Assembly: GCF_040298565.1 (NCBI RefSeq)
Contig: NZ_JBEPAK010000003.1
Coordinates: 38,703 to 102,702 of the forward strand
Source of the DNA: Kitasatospora sp040298565
GTDB taxonomy: Bacteria; Actinomycetota; Actinomycetes; Streptomycetales; Streptomycetaceae
Reading direction: 5' to 3'
DNA length: 64,000 nt
Below the pieces are notes generated by a model. It was not told where the DNA came from. It worked only from the letters and a program-made list of their open reading frames with translations, and made no database searches. A program made the position numbers and the translations under genes. Below are positions 49,753-57,377 of the stretch, piece after piece; the first letter of the stretch is position 1; every line of letters begins with the position of its first letter.

Positions 49753-50583
49753 ATGTCCGTCCACCGAGTCCGACCCGATGTCAGCGTCCTCAGCGACAGC
49801 CTCGAGGTCCCGGGGATCGGCCACATTCCCGTCAACGCCTTCGTGCTCCACGCGGAGCAACCCGTCGTCGTCGACACCGGCCTCGGGTTGCCGGACCGCA
49901 GCTTCTTGTCCACGCTCGCCGAGGCGCTCGATCCGGCAGATGTGCGCTGGATCTGGCTCACCCACCCCGACCGCGACCACACCGGCGGAATCCACACGCT
50001 CCTGGAGGCGGCGCCGAACGCGAAGGTGGTGACCACCTTCATCGCGGTGGGGATCATGTCCTGTGAGCGTCCGCTTCCGCTGAACCGGGTGCATCTGCTC
50101 AACCCCGGCCAGTCACTCGACGTCGGCGACCGCACGCTCAGCGCGTTCCGGCCGCCCCTGTTCGACAATCCCGCCACCGTCGGGTTCTTCGACGACCTCA
50201 CCGGCGTCTGCTTCAGCTCGGACTGCTTCGGCGCCCCGATGCCCACCGCGGACACCGCGGAGGGACCGGACCTCGCCGGTGTCCCAGCGGAGGACCTCCG
50301 GGCGGCGCAGCTGTTGTGGGCCAGTGTGGACAGCCCCTGGGTCGAGAACGTCGATCCGAAGAGATTCCTCGACACCTTCCGCCTGCTGCGGGACCGCGAA
50401 CCCGAGCTCGTCCTGTCGACCCACCTGCCGGCTGCGGTCGGGATGACCGAGCGGATGATCGACACGCTCGGGTCCGCAGCGGGAGCATCGCCCTTCGTGG
50501 GCCCTGACCAGGCGGCACTGGCACAGATGCTGGCCGGTTTCGAACCTCCCGCGGCCGCTGATCCGGGCCTCCCGGTCACCTAG
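49753..50583 (+). CDS. metallo-beta-lactamase-fold protein
   Basis: 276 residues, ATG 49753 after GGAGGGAGAGCACC. The metal motif is WLTHPDRDHTGG (H-x-D-x-D-H with Asp in place of the second His spacing), followed by FSSDCFGAPMP and VLSTHLPAAVG; the layout recalls the oxygen-sensor/flavodiiron-like MBL branch without a flavodoxin domain. Substrate unknown. A single gene downstream of murQ, with 287 bp of GC-rich spacer before it. Confidence 0.78.
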   Translation: MSVHRVRPDVSVLSDSLEVPGIGHIPVNAFVLHAEQPVVVDTGLGLPDRSFLSTLAEALDPADVRWIWLTHPDRDHTGGIHTLLEAAPNAKVVTTFIAVGIMSCERPLPLNRVHLLNPGQSLDVGDRTLSAFRPPLFDNPATVGFFDDLTGVCFSSDCFGAPMPTADTAEGPDLAGVPAEDLRAAQLLWASVDSPWVENVDPKRFLDTFRLLRDREPELVLSTHLPAAVGMTERMIDTLGSAAGASPFVGPDQAALAQMLAGFEPPAAADPGLPVT

Positions 50584-50815
50584 CATCCGACCGGATCAGC
50601 GCCGTTCTCACCAGCGGGCGCCCTCAGTCCGCCGACCTCCAGCCAACCGACCCGGTGAGCCGCCCGCCTCACCGGGTCGCTCCACCGGGTCGCCGCACCC
50701 GGGTCGCTTCACCGGATCGGCCAGCACACGCCCGCCAGCCGAGCTACGCCACCCCAACTGAGATCGACCGTCAGCTCAACCAGCCCGTTCGGGCCCGGAC
50801 CCGCCCGGAACGCCT

Positions 50816-51337
50816 CTAGCCCAGGCGCAGGTCGGCCGCCGCCACGACCTCGCCCAGGCGCGGGAAGTCGAGTTCCACGGAGGCCTTGTGCTCCGCCTCC
50901 GTCAGGGCGGTCATCGCGTCCTCGACGAACACCAGCCGGTACCCGTGGTCGGCCGCCGCCCGGGCGCTGGACTCCACGCCCAGGTTGGTGGCGATTCCGG
51001 TGAACACCAGCGTCTCCACGCCCCGGGCCTGGAGGAGTTCGTGCAGCCCGGTGCCCTGGAAAGCGCCGATGGTGCGCTTCACCACCACCTCGTCGGCAGC
51101 CGCCGCGACCTCGGCCAGCAGTTCGCTGCCGGGCGGCTGCTCAGCGACACCGGGCCGCTCGACCCGCACGGCGATGACGGGGGCACCGGCCGCGCGGAAG
51201 GCCCGGGCGAGGTCCAGCGAGGAGACCACCACCTCCGGACCGGTGCGGGGTGCGAGCGGGTTGGCGACGATCCGGTCCATCAGGTCGATCAGGACCAGAG
51301 CCGTGCTGCGGGGATCGAGGGTGGTCATGGCGCTCAC
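50816..51337 (-). CDS. isochorismatase-like hydrolase lacking the usual Cys
   Basis: 173 residues if GTG 51337 (overlapping the TetR stop) is used; ATG 51328 (MTTLDPRSTALVLIDLMDRI) is the alternative. The fold markers are the Asp of LVLIDLMD, the Lys of VVKRTIGAF and the cis-peptide region GIATNLGVESSARAA. In cysteine-hydrolase members the position filled here by Gly (TNLGVESS) is the nucleophilic Cys, so nicotinamidase-type chemistry is unlikely; a true isochorismatase-like or non-catalytic role remains. It lies in an operon behind the TetR gene at 51334. Confidence 0.8.
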   Translation of the reverse strand: MSAMTTLDPRSTALVLIDLMDRIVANPLAPRTGPEVVVSSLDLARAFRAAGAPVIAVRVERPGVAEQPPGSELLAEVAAAADEVVVKRTIGAFQGTGLHELLQARGVETLVFTGIATNLGVESSARAAADHGYRLVFVEDAMTALTEAEHKASVELDFPRLGEVVAAADLRLG

Positions 51338-52020
51338 GCTAGCTCATGCCCGTCAGCGCCGGCCGCCGCTGCACCGGGTTCCGCCTGCCCCTCCCCGGCC
51401 TCGCGCGCGATCTCGACCCGGAAGCCCTCGATCAGCACGCGCAGCCCGTACTCGAAGTCGGCGTCGTGGTCGGTCATCCGCAGTACGTCGACCGCCTCGC
51501 TCAGCAGCGGCAGCTCGCGCAACGCCTCGTCAGGGAAGGGCGGTCGGGCGCGGTCGGCGGCGTCCTGCCGCCAGGCCTGCTCCTCGGTGACCCAGCCCAT
51601 GATGTACCGATCGACGGTCAGCAGCAGCCGCAGTGCGGTGCGCGGTCTCAGCCCGGCTTTGCACAGCGCACTCAACTGCGCTTCGACGGCCGGGAGTTCG
51701 TCGTCCGTCGGCAGGGTCCCGGCGTGCACCCGGGCGCCGTCGCGGTAGGCCAGCAGGGCGCGGCGCTTGGCCCGGGCGTCGGCGGCGATCCAGTCGGGCC
51801 AGTGCTCCGCTTCGGGAGTGCGATCGGCCGGGAGCGCCTCGGCGAGCATCGCCTCGGCCATCAGGTCGAGCAACTCCCGCTTGTTCTTGAAGTGCCAGTA
51901 GAGCGCGGGTGATTGCACACCGATCTCGCGGGCCAGCCGGCGGGTGGTGAGCCCGTCGATGCCCTCCTCGTTGAGCACGCGCAGCGCGGTGCGCACCACG
52001 TCCTCGCGTCGCAGCGCCAT
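51334..52020 (-). CDS. TetR-family repressor (TetR_C_1 type)
   Basis: 228 residues, ATG 52020. Head: VRTALRVLNEEGIDGLTTRR, then LAREIGVQSPALYWHFKNKR, very like tetracycline repressor; the C-terminal domain has the LLLTVDRYIMGWVTEEQAW core of that class. It is divergent from an MFS exporter at 52211 across two palindromes, a tet-like repressor/efflux layout, and its stop overlaps the isochorismatase-like gene. Confidence 0.87.
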   Translation of the reverse strand: MALRREDVVRTALRVLNEEGIDGLTTRRLAREIGVQSPALYWHFKNKRELLDLMAEAMLAEALPADRTPEAEHWPDWIAADARAKRRALLAYRDGARVHAGTLPTDDELPAVEAQLSALCKAGLRPRTALRLLLTVDRYIMGWVTEEQAWRQDAADRARPPFPDEALRELPLLSEAVDVLRMTDHDADFEYGLRVLIEGFRVEIAREAGEGQAEPGAAAAGADGHELA

Positions 52021-52055
52021 CGATCGGCCTCCCGGAATTCGCTTGCGAGGCCCAC

Positions 52056-52099
52056 CTTATCGCCGATAAGTTCCGAACCCGCCGCTTATCAGCGATAAG
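52056..52099. promoter_or_regulatory. two TetR operators, 29 bp apart
   Basis: CTTATCG-C-CGATAAG (52056-52070) is perfect; CTTATC-AGC-GATAAG (52085-52099) has perfect 6-bp arms. Consensus CTTATC-N3-GATAAG. Both lie between the repressor start (52020) and the exporter start (52211), nearer the repressor. Confidence 0.85.
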
Positions 52100-52210
52100 G
52101 ACGAACACGGACGCCCGCCCCGCACCCCACCCCGGGCCCACGGCCCCCGCCCCCCGCCCCCCGCCCAAGGACGCCGACGACGCGACCGCCACGAAGGGAC
52201 CACCCCTTTC

Positions 52211-53506
52211 ATGACCTCAGGAACGGACCGACTCCGGTCCCGACTGCTGCCGAACACCGCCCCCTGGCGATCGTCCCGGGACTTCCGGTTGACCTGGACC
52301 TCCGGTGCGGTCACCCTGCTCGGCTCGATCTTCACCATGACGGCGATCCCCTTGCAGATCGCGGAGCTCACCCACTCGCCGCTCGCCGTGGGCGCGGTCG
52401 GCGCGGTCGAGCTCGTGCCCACCGTCCTCTTCGGCCTCTACGGCGGCGTACTCGCCGACCGCGCCGACCGCCGCACCGTCGTCCTGCTGACCGAAGTCGC
52501 ACTGGCCGGGCTCAGCGCCCTGCTGCTGGTCAACGCGCTGCTCGGCGCGCCCGCCGTCTGGCCGCTCTACCTCGCCGCAGGGCTGACAGCGGCGGTCCAC
52601 GGCCTGCAACAGCCCTCGGTCGAGGCGATGGTCCCCCGGTTGGTGCCGCACGACCAGTTGGTCGCGGCCGGGGTGCTGCTCTCGCTGCGCTGGAGCATCG
52701 GCGGTGTCGCCGGGCCGGCCGCCGCCGGACTGCTGATCGCGACCGCCGGGGTGCCGGCGGCGTACCTGCTCGACCTCGCCACCTTCCTGCTGTCGATCGC
52801 CCTGCTCGCCCAGGTCCGGCCGGTCCCCTCGGAGCGCGACGCCGAGACTCCCCGTCTGCGGGAGTTCACCGACGGCGTCCGGTACGCGGCGCGGCGCCCC
52901 GACCTGGTCGGCACCTACCTGGCCGACCTGGCGGCCACCGTGTTCGCCCTGCCGACCGCACTCTTCCCCTTCCTGGCGCAGAAGCTGGACTCGCTCTGGG
53001 CGCTCGGGCCGCTCTACTCGGCCACCGCCACCGGCAGCCTGATCGCGGCTGCCACCGGCGGCTGGACCGAGCGGGTGCACCGGCACGGACGGCTGGTCCT
53101 GCTCTCCGCAGCCGTGGTCGGCGCGGCCACCGCTGCGGCCGCCTTCGCGCCAGGCCTGTGGGCCGTGTTGCTCTGCCTGGTCCTCACGGGCGCCGCCCAC
53201 TGGGTCGGCGACACCTTCCGCGGCGCCATCTGGAACCAGTCCATTCCGGACGAACTCCGAGGCCGCGCCGCCGGGCTGGAGATGCTGATCGGCTCCGCCG
53301 GACCCGCGCTCGGCGACCTGCGGGCGGGCGGACTCGCCGCCCGCCAGGGCGTCCGGGCCGCGCTGCGCACCGGCGGCCTGCTCTGCCTGGGCAGCAGCGC
53401 CGTCCTGTCCGCCGCACTCCCGGCGCTCTGGCGCTACGACCGACGCGACCACCGGTCGAACGAAGGGCACGGCCGACAGACGCCGGCCCAGGACGCCACC
53501 GCATGA
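52211..53506 (+). CDS. MFS exporter (EntS/MFS_3 type)
   Basis: 431 residues, ATG 52211 after GAAGGGACCACCCCTTTC. Twelve helices are expected, starting TSGAVTLLGSIFTMTAIPLQ; motif A is GGVLADRADRRTVV, and LRWSIGGVAGPAAAGLLIA falls in helix 5. This branch includes siderophore and macrolide exporters. Control by the divergent TetR through CTTATC-N3-GATAAG sites is expected. The C-terminus is polar and rich in Arg/Asp. Confidence 0.86.
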   Translation: MTSGTDRLRSRLLPNTAPWRSSRDFRLTWTSGAVTLLGSIFTMTAIPLQIAELTHSPLAVGAVGAVELVPTVLFGLYGGVLADRADRRTVVLLTEVALAGLSALLLVNALLGAPAVWPLYLAAGLTAAVHGLQQPSVEAMVPRLVPHDQLVAAGVLLSLRWSIGGVAGPAAAGLLIATAGVPAAYLLDLATFLLSIALLAQVRPVPSERDAETPRLREFTDGVRYAARRPDLVGTYLADLAATVFALPTALFPFLAQKLDSLWALGPLYSATATGSLIAAATGGWTERVHRHGRLVLLSAAVVGAATAAAAFAPGLWAVLLCLVLTGAAHWVGDTFRGAIWNQSIPDELRGRAAGLEMLIGSAGPALGDLRAGGLAARQGVRAALRTGGLLCLGSSAVLSAALPALWRYDRRDHRSNEGHGRQTPAQDATA

Positions 53507-53836
53507 ACCGCGGAAGCACCCCCGCTCCCCCTGCCCCACCACCCCTGCCGGATGCGCCCCGCCCACGCGCGGGCCGCCACCTGCCGCCGCGACCGCCCTA
53601 AAGCGCGCCTCCCCACGGCGCCGAGCCGTTGATCGGACGCGTCGGGCTCAGTTGGCGATCAGTGACGCGACGCAGGACCGGATCGGCCGGCATCAACGGC
53701 TCGACCCGGACCGCGCGCGCCAGCGAGCGGACCACCGAGAACCCGGGACCGTTCCGGACCGCGCACAAGCGGTCGTCGCGCTGCGCAGTAGAGGACGGGG
53801 CCGCCTGCCGGTGCTACTGCTCAATGGCATGCGAGT
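53507..53836. other. intergenic between convergent genes, no gene seen
   Basis: 330 bp of GC-rich DNA. Short frames are Pro/Arg-rich and lack ribosome binding sites; I see no hairpin strong enough to name. Confidence 0.5.
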
Positions 53837-54532
53837 TCAACCTGAGGAGCGGGAAGACCCCGCCCCGCCTTCTGCCTCCCCGTGGCTCGGTCCGGCCGCA
53901 TAGGCCAGCGGAGGTGCGATCGCCTGCGCGTCCGCTCCCTCGCCGACCCACAGGGCGATGAACAGCGCGGCGGTCGCTTCCAGAAGTCCCGCACGTTCGA
54001 GACCGCCGCCGGCCACGGGCTCGCAGCCCACGTCGCGCACCAACTCCCGTACCCGCGCGAGGGCAGTCGCGTCGTCCCCGCAGACCGGCACGGCCAGTGG
54101 GCGCCCGTCGAAGACCGGCGGCCGCATGCGCCACACGTCCTCGTGGCAGAGGTTGAACGCCTTGACCACGTGGGCTCCCGGCGCCGCCGCAGCCAGTTGC
54201 TGCGCGGCCGAGGGGCCCCCTTCCGTCAGCAGCCGGAAGCCCGGTCCGACCGGGTTCGAGCAGTCGATCAGCACCTTGCCCTCCAGGGCCTCGTGCAGAT
54301 CCCGCGCCACCTCCACCCCCACCCCGAAGGGCAGCGCGGCCAACACCACCTCCTGACCGAACTCCGCCGCCGCGCGCAGGCCGGCGGGCTTCACGCCACC
54401 TCCGATGCGCGCCGCGAGCCGCTCCGCCTTGTGAGCGTCCCGCCCCCCGATGGTCACCTGGTGCCCGGCCCGCACCCAGTGGGTGGCGAGCGCGTCAGCC
54501 ATGTTGCCCGTCCCCAGCACGCCGATCCTCAT
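53837..54532 (-). CDS. F420/NADP-oxidoreductase-like dinucleotide-binding protein
   Basis: 231 residues from ATG 54532, with GAGAGGGAACG upstream (a GTG one codon earlier is possible). Rossmann start RIGVLGTGNMADALATHWVR, then VTIGGRDAHKAERLA, DCSNPVG, HVVKAFN and PVCGDD, the order seen in NADPH-dependent F420 reductase-like and ferric-reductase-like NAD-binding proteins. It probably moves hydride between NADP and a flavin or deazaflavin cofactor, or is a related imine or ketone reductase. Divergent from the HxlR gene. Confidence 0.82.
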   Translation of the reverse strand: MRIGVLGTGNMADALATHWVRAGHQVTIGGRDAHKAERLAARIGGGVKPAGLRAAAEFGQEVVLAALPFGVGVEVARDLHEALEGKVLIDCSNPVGPGFRLLTEGGPSAAQQLAAAAPGAHVVKAFNLCHEDVWRMRPPVFDGRPLAVPVCGDDATALARVRELVRDVGCEPVAGGGLERAGLLEATAALFIALWVGEGADAQAIAPPLAYAAGPSHGEAEGGAGSSRSSG

Positions 54533-54597
54533 CACACGTTCCCTCTCCGCGCCTGTTCCGATCGTTCACACCGACGCTAGACGGCGGTTCGGGCACC

Positions 54598-54987
54598 ATG
54601 TGGTACGTGACGACAGACACCTTCCTCGCCGACTGCCGCGCCCGCCTCGCCTTCGACCTGCTCTCCAACACCTGGAACGCCGTGGTGCTCTGGGCACTGC
54701 GCGACGGCCCGAGGCGCCCGGTCGAGCTACGGGAGCGGATCGGTGGCATCAGCTCCAAGGTCCTCACCGAGACCCTGCGCCGACTGCAGTTCAACGGACT
54801 GGTCGACCGGCTGGCGGACCCCGAAGCACCCACACGGGTCGAGTACCGACTCACCGCTCTGGGCCGGACGTTGCTGGCACCCATCGACGCCGTCGGCGCC
54901 TGGGCCTTCGAGTACGGCGACGAGGTGATGGCCGCCCAGGAAGCAGCAGGCACTCCTGACCCGAAGTCGCCTCGGCCGACCAGCTAG
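54598..54987 (+). CDS. HxlR-family regulator
   Basis: 129 residues from ATG 54598; a GTG four codons later is possible. The winged-helix signature is FDLLSNTWNAVVLWALRDGP, then RRPVELRERIGGISSKVLTE and RRLQFNGLVDR, with the wing TRVEYRLTALGRTLL. HxlR proteins sense electrophiles or other stress and usually control a divergent oxidoreductase, here the F420/NADP-type protein, across a 65-bp gap. Confidence 0.87.
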   Translation: MWYVTTDTFLADCRARLAFDLLSNTWNAVVLWALRDGPRRPVELRERIGGISSKVLTETLRRLQFNGLVDRLADPEAPTRVEYRLTALGRTLLAPIDAVGAWAFEYGDEVMAAQEAAGTPDPKSPRPTS

Positions 54988-55098
54988 ACGGGTCAACCGC
55001 GCGAGCTCAGTGACCGCTCTGCTCTTCCGATCTTGAGTGTCACTCGAACGGGAGTGACAGTCTCGGCTGACTGCGGTGAGTGCCAGGCTGAAGTCACC

Positions 55099-55863
55099 CT
55101 ACTCGGGTCGCCGGCGTGCGAGATGGACAGTGATGTCGGCAGCGACCTCGACTGTCTCGGGCAGGACCCGCGTGATCGCGTCATACGCCTGCTGGCGCGT
55201 CGATTGCGGCAGCTGGAGATAGGCCGAGACGGTCGACAGGTAACCAAGGTAGTCAGCAGAGCGCATCGCCAAGCGCCGCTCGATGACGACCTGCTGAACG
55301 TCACGGAACAGCTGAGACCGTTGCAGTTCCGTACCCGGCCACTGCATCTCCTCGTCCGGACCGGTTCCGTCGGGAGAGGGGAACTCCTCGCTTTCCAGGA
55401 ACGGCGCCCGGGCAGCACGCACCGCCTCCTCGAGAGCTGGGTCAGCCAGCTGGACCGGCCCACCGCATGAAGCGAACACACCCTCCGGTTCAAGGAGCGC
55501 CGCCACCCTGGACCATCGCCCCTCCGGGCGTGTCCAATGCAGGGCAGCCGCCGCATAGACCAACCCGTATGGTTCGCTTGGCCGCAGGTCTTCGAACACG
55601 GCCCGCACGGTCGTCACGTTCGCAGGCACGGTCTTGCTCAGTTCGGCAAGCATGGCAGCGTCCGGGTCCGTAGCTGTCACCATGACCCCGTGCGCCGCGA
55701 ACAGACGGGTAGCTTTGCCTGTCCCTGCACCGATCTCCAAGGCGGTCCGAACCGGTCGGCCCGCATACGCCATCACCAAGTCGAAGAGCTCATCGGGGTA
55801 CCCCGGCCGGAACCTTTCGTAGGCTTCGGCGATCGCGCCGAAGCTCAGTGCACGAGCAGACAT
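55099..55863 (-). CDS. class I SAM-dependent methyltransferase
   Basis: 254 residues; ATG 55863 (MSARALSFGAIAEAYERFRP), with an in-frame ATG three codons earlier that could serve instead. Motif I is TALEIGAGTGKATRLF, followed by TATDPDAAMLAEL (acidic loop), and ALHWTRPEGRW after motif II, the arrangement of the UbiE/COQ5-like type-11 methyltransferases. Small-molecule substrate unknown. Leftward single gene, divergent from the deaminase fusion; the gap holds a transposase scrap. Confidence 0.85.
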   Translation of the reverse strand: MSARALSFGAIAEAYERFRPGYPDELFDLVMAYAGRPVRTALEIGAGTGKATRLFAAHGVMVTATDPDAAMLAELSKTVPANVTTVRAVFEDLRPSEPYGLVYAAAALHWTRPEGRWSRVAALLEPEGVFASCGGPVQLADPALEEAVRAARAPFLESEEFPSPDGTGPDEEMQWPGTELQRSQLFRDVQQVVIERRLAMRSADYLGYLSTVSAYLQLPQSTRQQAYDAITRVLPETVEVAADITVHLARRRPE

Positions 55864-55952
55864 GTCGAGCATCCTGGCACGACCGGGACAGGCCCCAGCA
55901 ATAGCCAGTGACCCTCGGCCTTCCGAGCTGAGGCGCATCACACGCTGGCCCT

Positions 55953-56117
55953 GGTCGGGCCGACGGCGGCTACACCGGCAGCCTTGTCGAGTACTACTCC
56001 GCCGTCCTCGCGCTGATCCGCGCGATCGTCCGCCGCAGCGACGACATGCGTGCCGTCGTCGCGCCTCCCGAGCGCTGGAACGTGGGGGGTACTTCGCCCA
56101 CCGATCGCCATTCGTGA
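55953..56117 (+). pseudogene. IS5-family transposase, C-terminal fragment
   Basis: In one frame 55959-56090 reads ADGGYTGSLVEYYSAVLALI, then RAIVRRSDDMRAVVAPPERW, the region around the last catalytic Glu of IS5-type transposases (A-D-G-G-Y ... RSDD ... P-x-R-W). No start and no upstream half; stop at 56117. A dead scrap in the 396-bp gap between divergent genes. Confidence 0.72.
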
Positions 56118-56259
56118 CCACGGCCAGCCGCCGCGGTGCGCCACTCCGCCCGCCCGACCACTGCGTGCGTCCGGGCGCGGCGAGCCGAAATCCCATGGAG
56201 CCCACCTGCGCAGCATGGAATGATCTTGGGCGACTGCTGACGGAAGGGAAGGTCGCAAG

Positions 56260-57075
56260 GTGTACGTCCCGCCATCTGCTCGAGCCCTCGATGACGACGA
56301 GCGTGAGCTCGTGGAACTGGCGCGCCGCACCATCGACGCGCACACGGACGCGGGGCCCGACGAAGACGGGGTCCACACGGTGGGCGCCGCGGTCATGGGC
56401 GCCGACTACCGGATGTTCGCCGGCGTGAATCTCCACCACTTCACCGGCGGACCCTGCGCCGAACTCGTGGCTCTGGGAGCCGCGCGAGCCCAGGGCATGC
56501 GCCAGCCGCGCTGCATCGTTGCCGTGGGCAACCACGGGCGCGGGGTCATCGGCCCGTGCGGGCGCGATCGACAGGTCTTCGTCGACTACTACCCCACGAT
56601 GCGTGTCATCGTGCCCACGCCCGAGGGGCTGCGGTCCGTACTCGCCGCCGACCTGATGCCGCTGGCTCAGCGATGGACCGCGGAGGCGGGCATGAACGGT
56701 CTCGACCCCTCGCTCTACCAGGACCCGGAGACAGCCGGCCCGCCGATCATCCGGTTCAACCCCCGCTACCTCGAGGCCGTCCGCTCCGGCGCCAAGACCG
56801 GAACCACCCGCTTCCGGGACCCGGCACGACTCGGGCCGGCACGGTTGGTGTTCGAGAGCGACCCCGAGGTCGTCCTGTCGGCGGAGGTGACCGGCATCAG
56901 GCATTGCCTGGTCGACGACCTCACCGACGACGACGCCCGAGCCGAGGGGCTGACGACCGCAGCCGAGCTCAGGGAAGGCCTCAAGGGCCACTACCCGGAT
57001 CTGGCGGGGACCGACGAGGTCGACGTCGTCTCCTTCCGGATCAACGACGGGACGGACGCCTCCGAGGAGAGCTGA
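56260..57075 (+). CDS. cytidine-deaminase-like / ASCH domain fusion
   Basis: 271 residues, GTG 56260 behind AAGGGAAGG. Residues about 10-145 form a cytidine/blasticidin-S-deaminase fold: GPCAELVALGAARAQG (Cys66, Glu68 proton shuttle) and GPCGRDRQVFVDYYP, where the third zinc ligand expected at position 103 is Asp instead of Cys. Residues about 165-262 (IIRFNPRYLEAVRSGAKTGT to DVVSFRI) are an ASCH domain, a PUA-like RNA-binding fold. The fusion suggests a base deaminase or nucleoside-resistance protein guided by RNA or nucleoside binding; this is inference. Stands alone. Confidence 0.8.
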   Translation: MYVPPSARALDDDERELVELARRTIDAHTDAGPDEDGVHTVGAAVMGADYRMFAGVNLHHFTGGPCAELVALGAARAQGMRQPRCIVAVGNHGRGVIGPCGRDRQVFVDYYPTMRVIVPTPEGLRSVLAADLMPLAQRWTAEAGMNGLDPSLYQDPETAGPPIIRFNPRYLEAVRSGAKTGTTRFRDPARLGPARLVFESDPEVVLSAEVTGIRHCLVDDLTDDDARAEGLTTAAELREGLKGHYPDLAGTDEVDVVSFRINDGTDASEES

Positions 57076-57377
57076 CGCGCGGTTCGGACGCGTCGGCGCG
57101 TCGACACGGCGGCCGACCGAGCCTCCGAAGCCGCTGCCGCCGCACGGGTAGCGGCGGCTCGGTCCAGCGCCCCACCGTCGCCCGGCACCGACCACGGCGG
57201 CCCGCTCCGTCTTCCCCTGACGCGAAACCGCCCCTCCCAGCCAACCGCCATTGACCGCCCGCCCCGCCCGGCGGTTGGCTCGTTCCGAGCCGGCTGCCGG
57301 GGAGTGCGACGAACCGTCACTCGACGCCACGAGGCGTCACCGTCGGGGCGGTCCGGCCGTTCCCAGGGGAGGGACCG

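Noticed and set aside
55862..56428. Plus-strand frame of 188 codons crossing the methyltransferase-deaminase gap
   Set aside because: It crosses the transposase scrap in the wrong frame and overlaps the deaminase start; composition is not protein-like.
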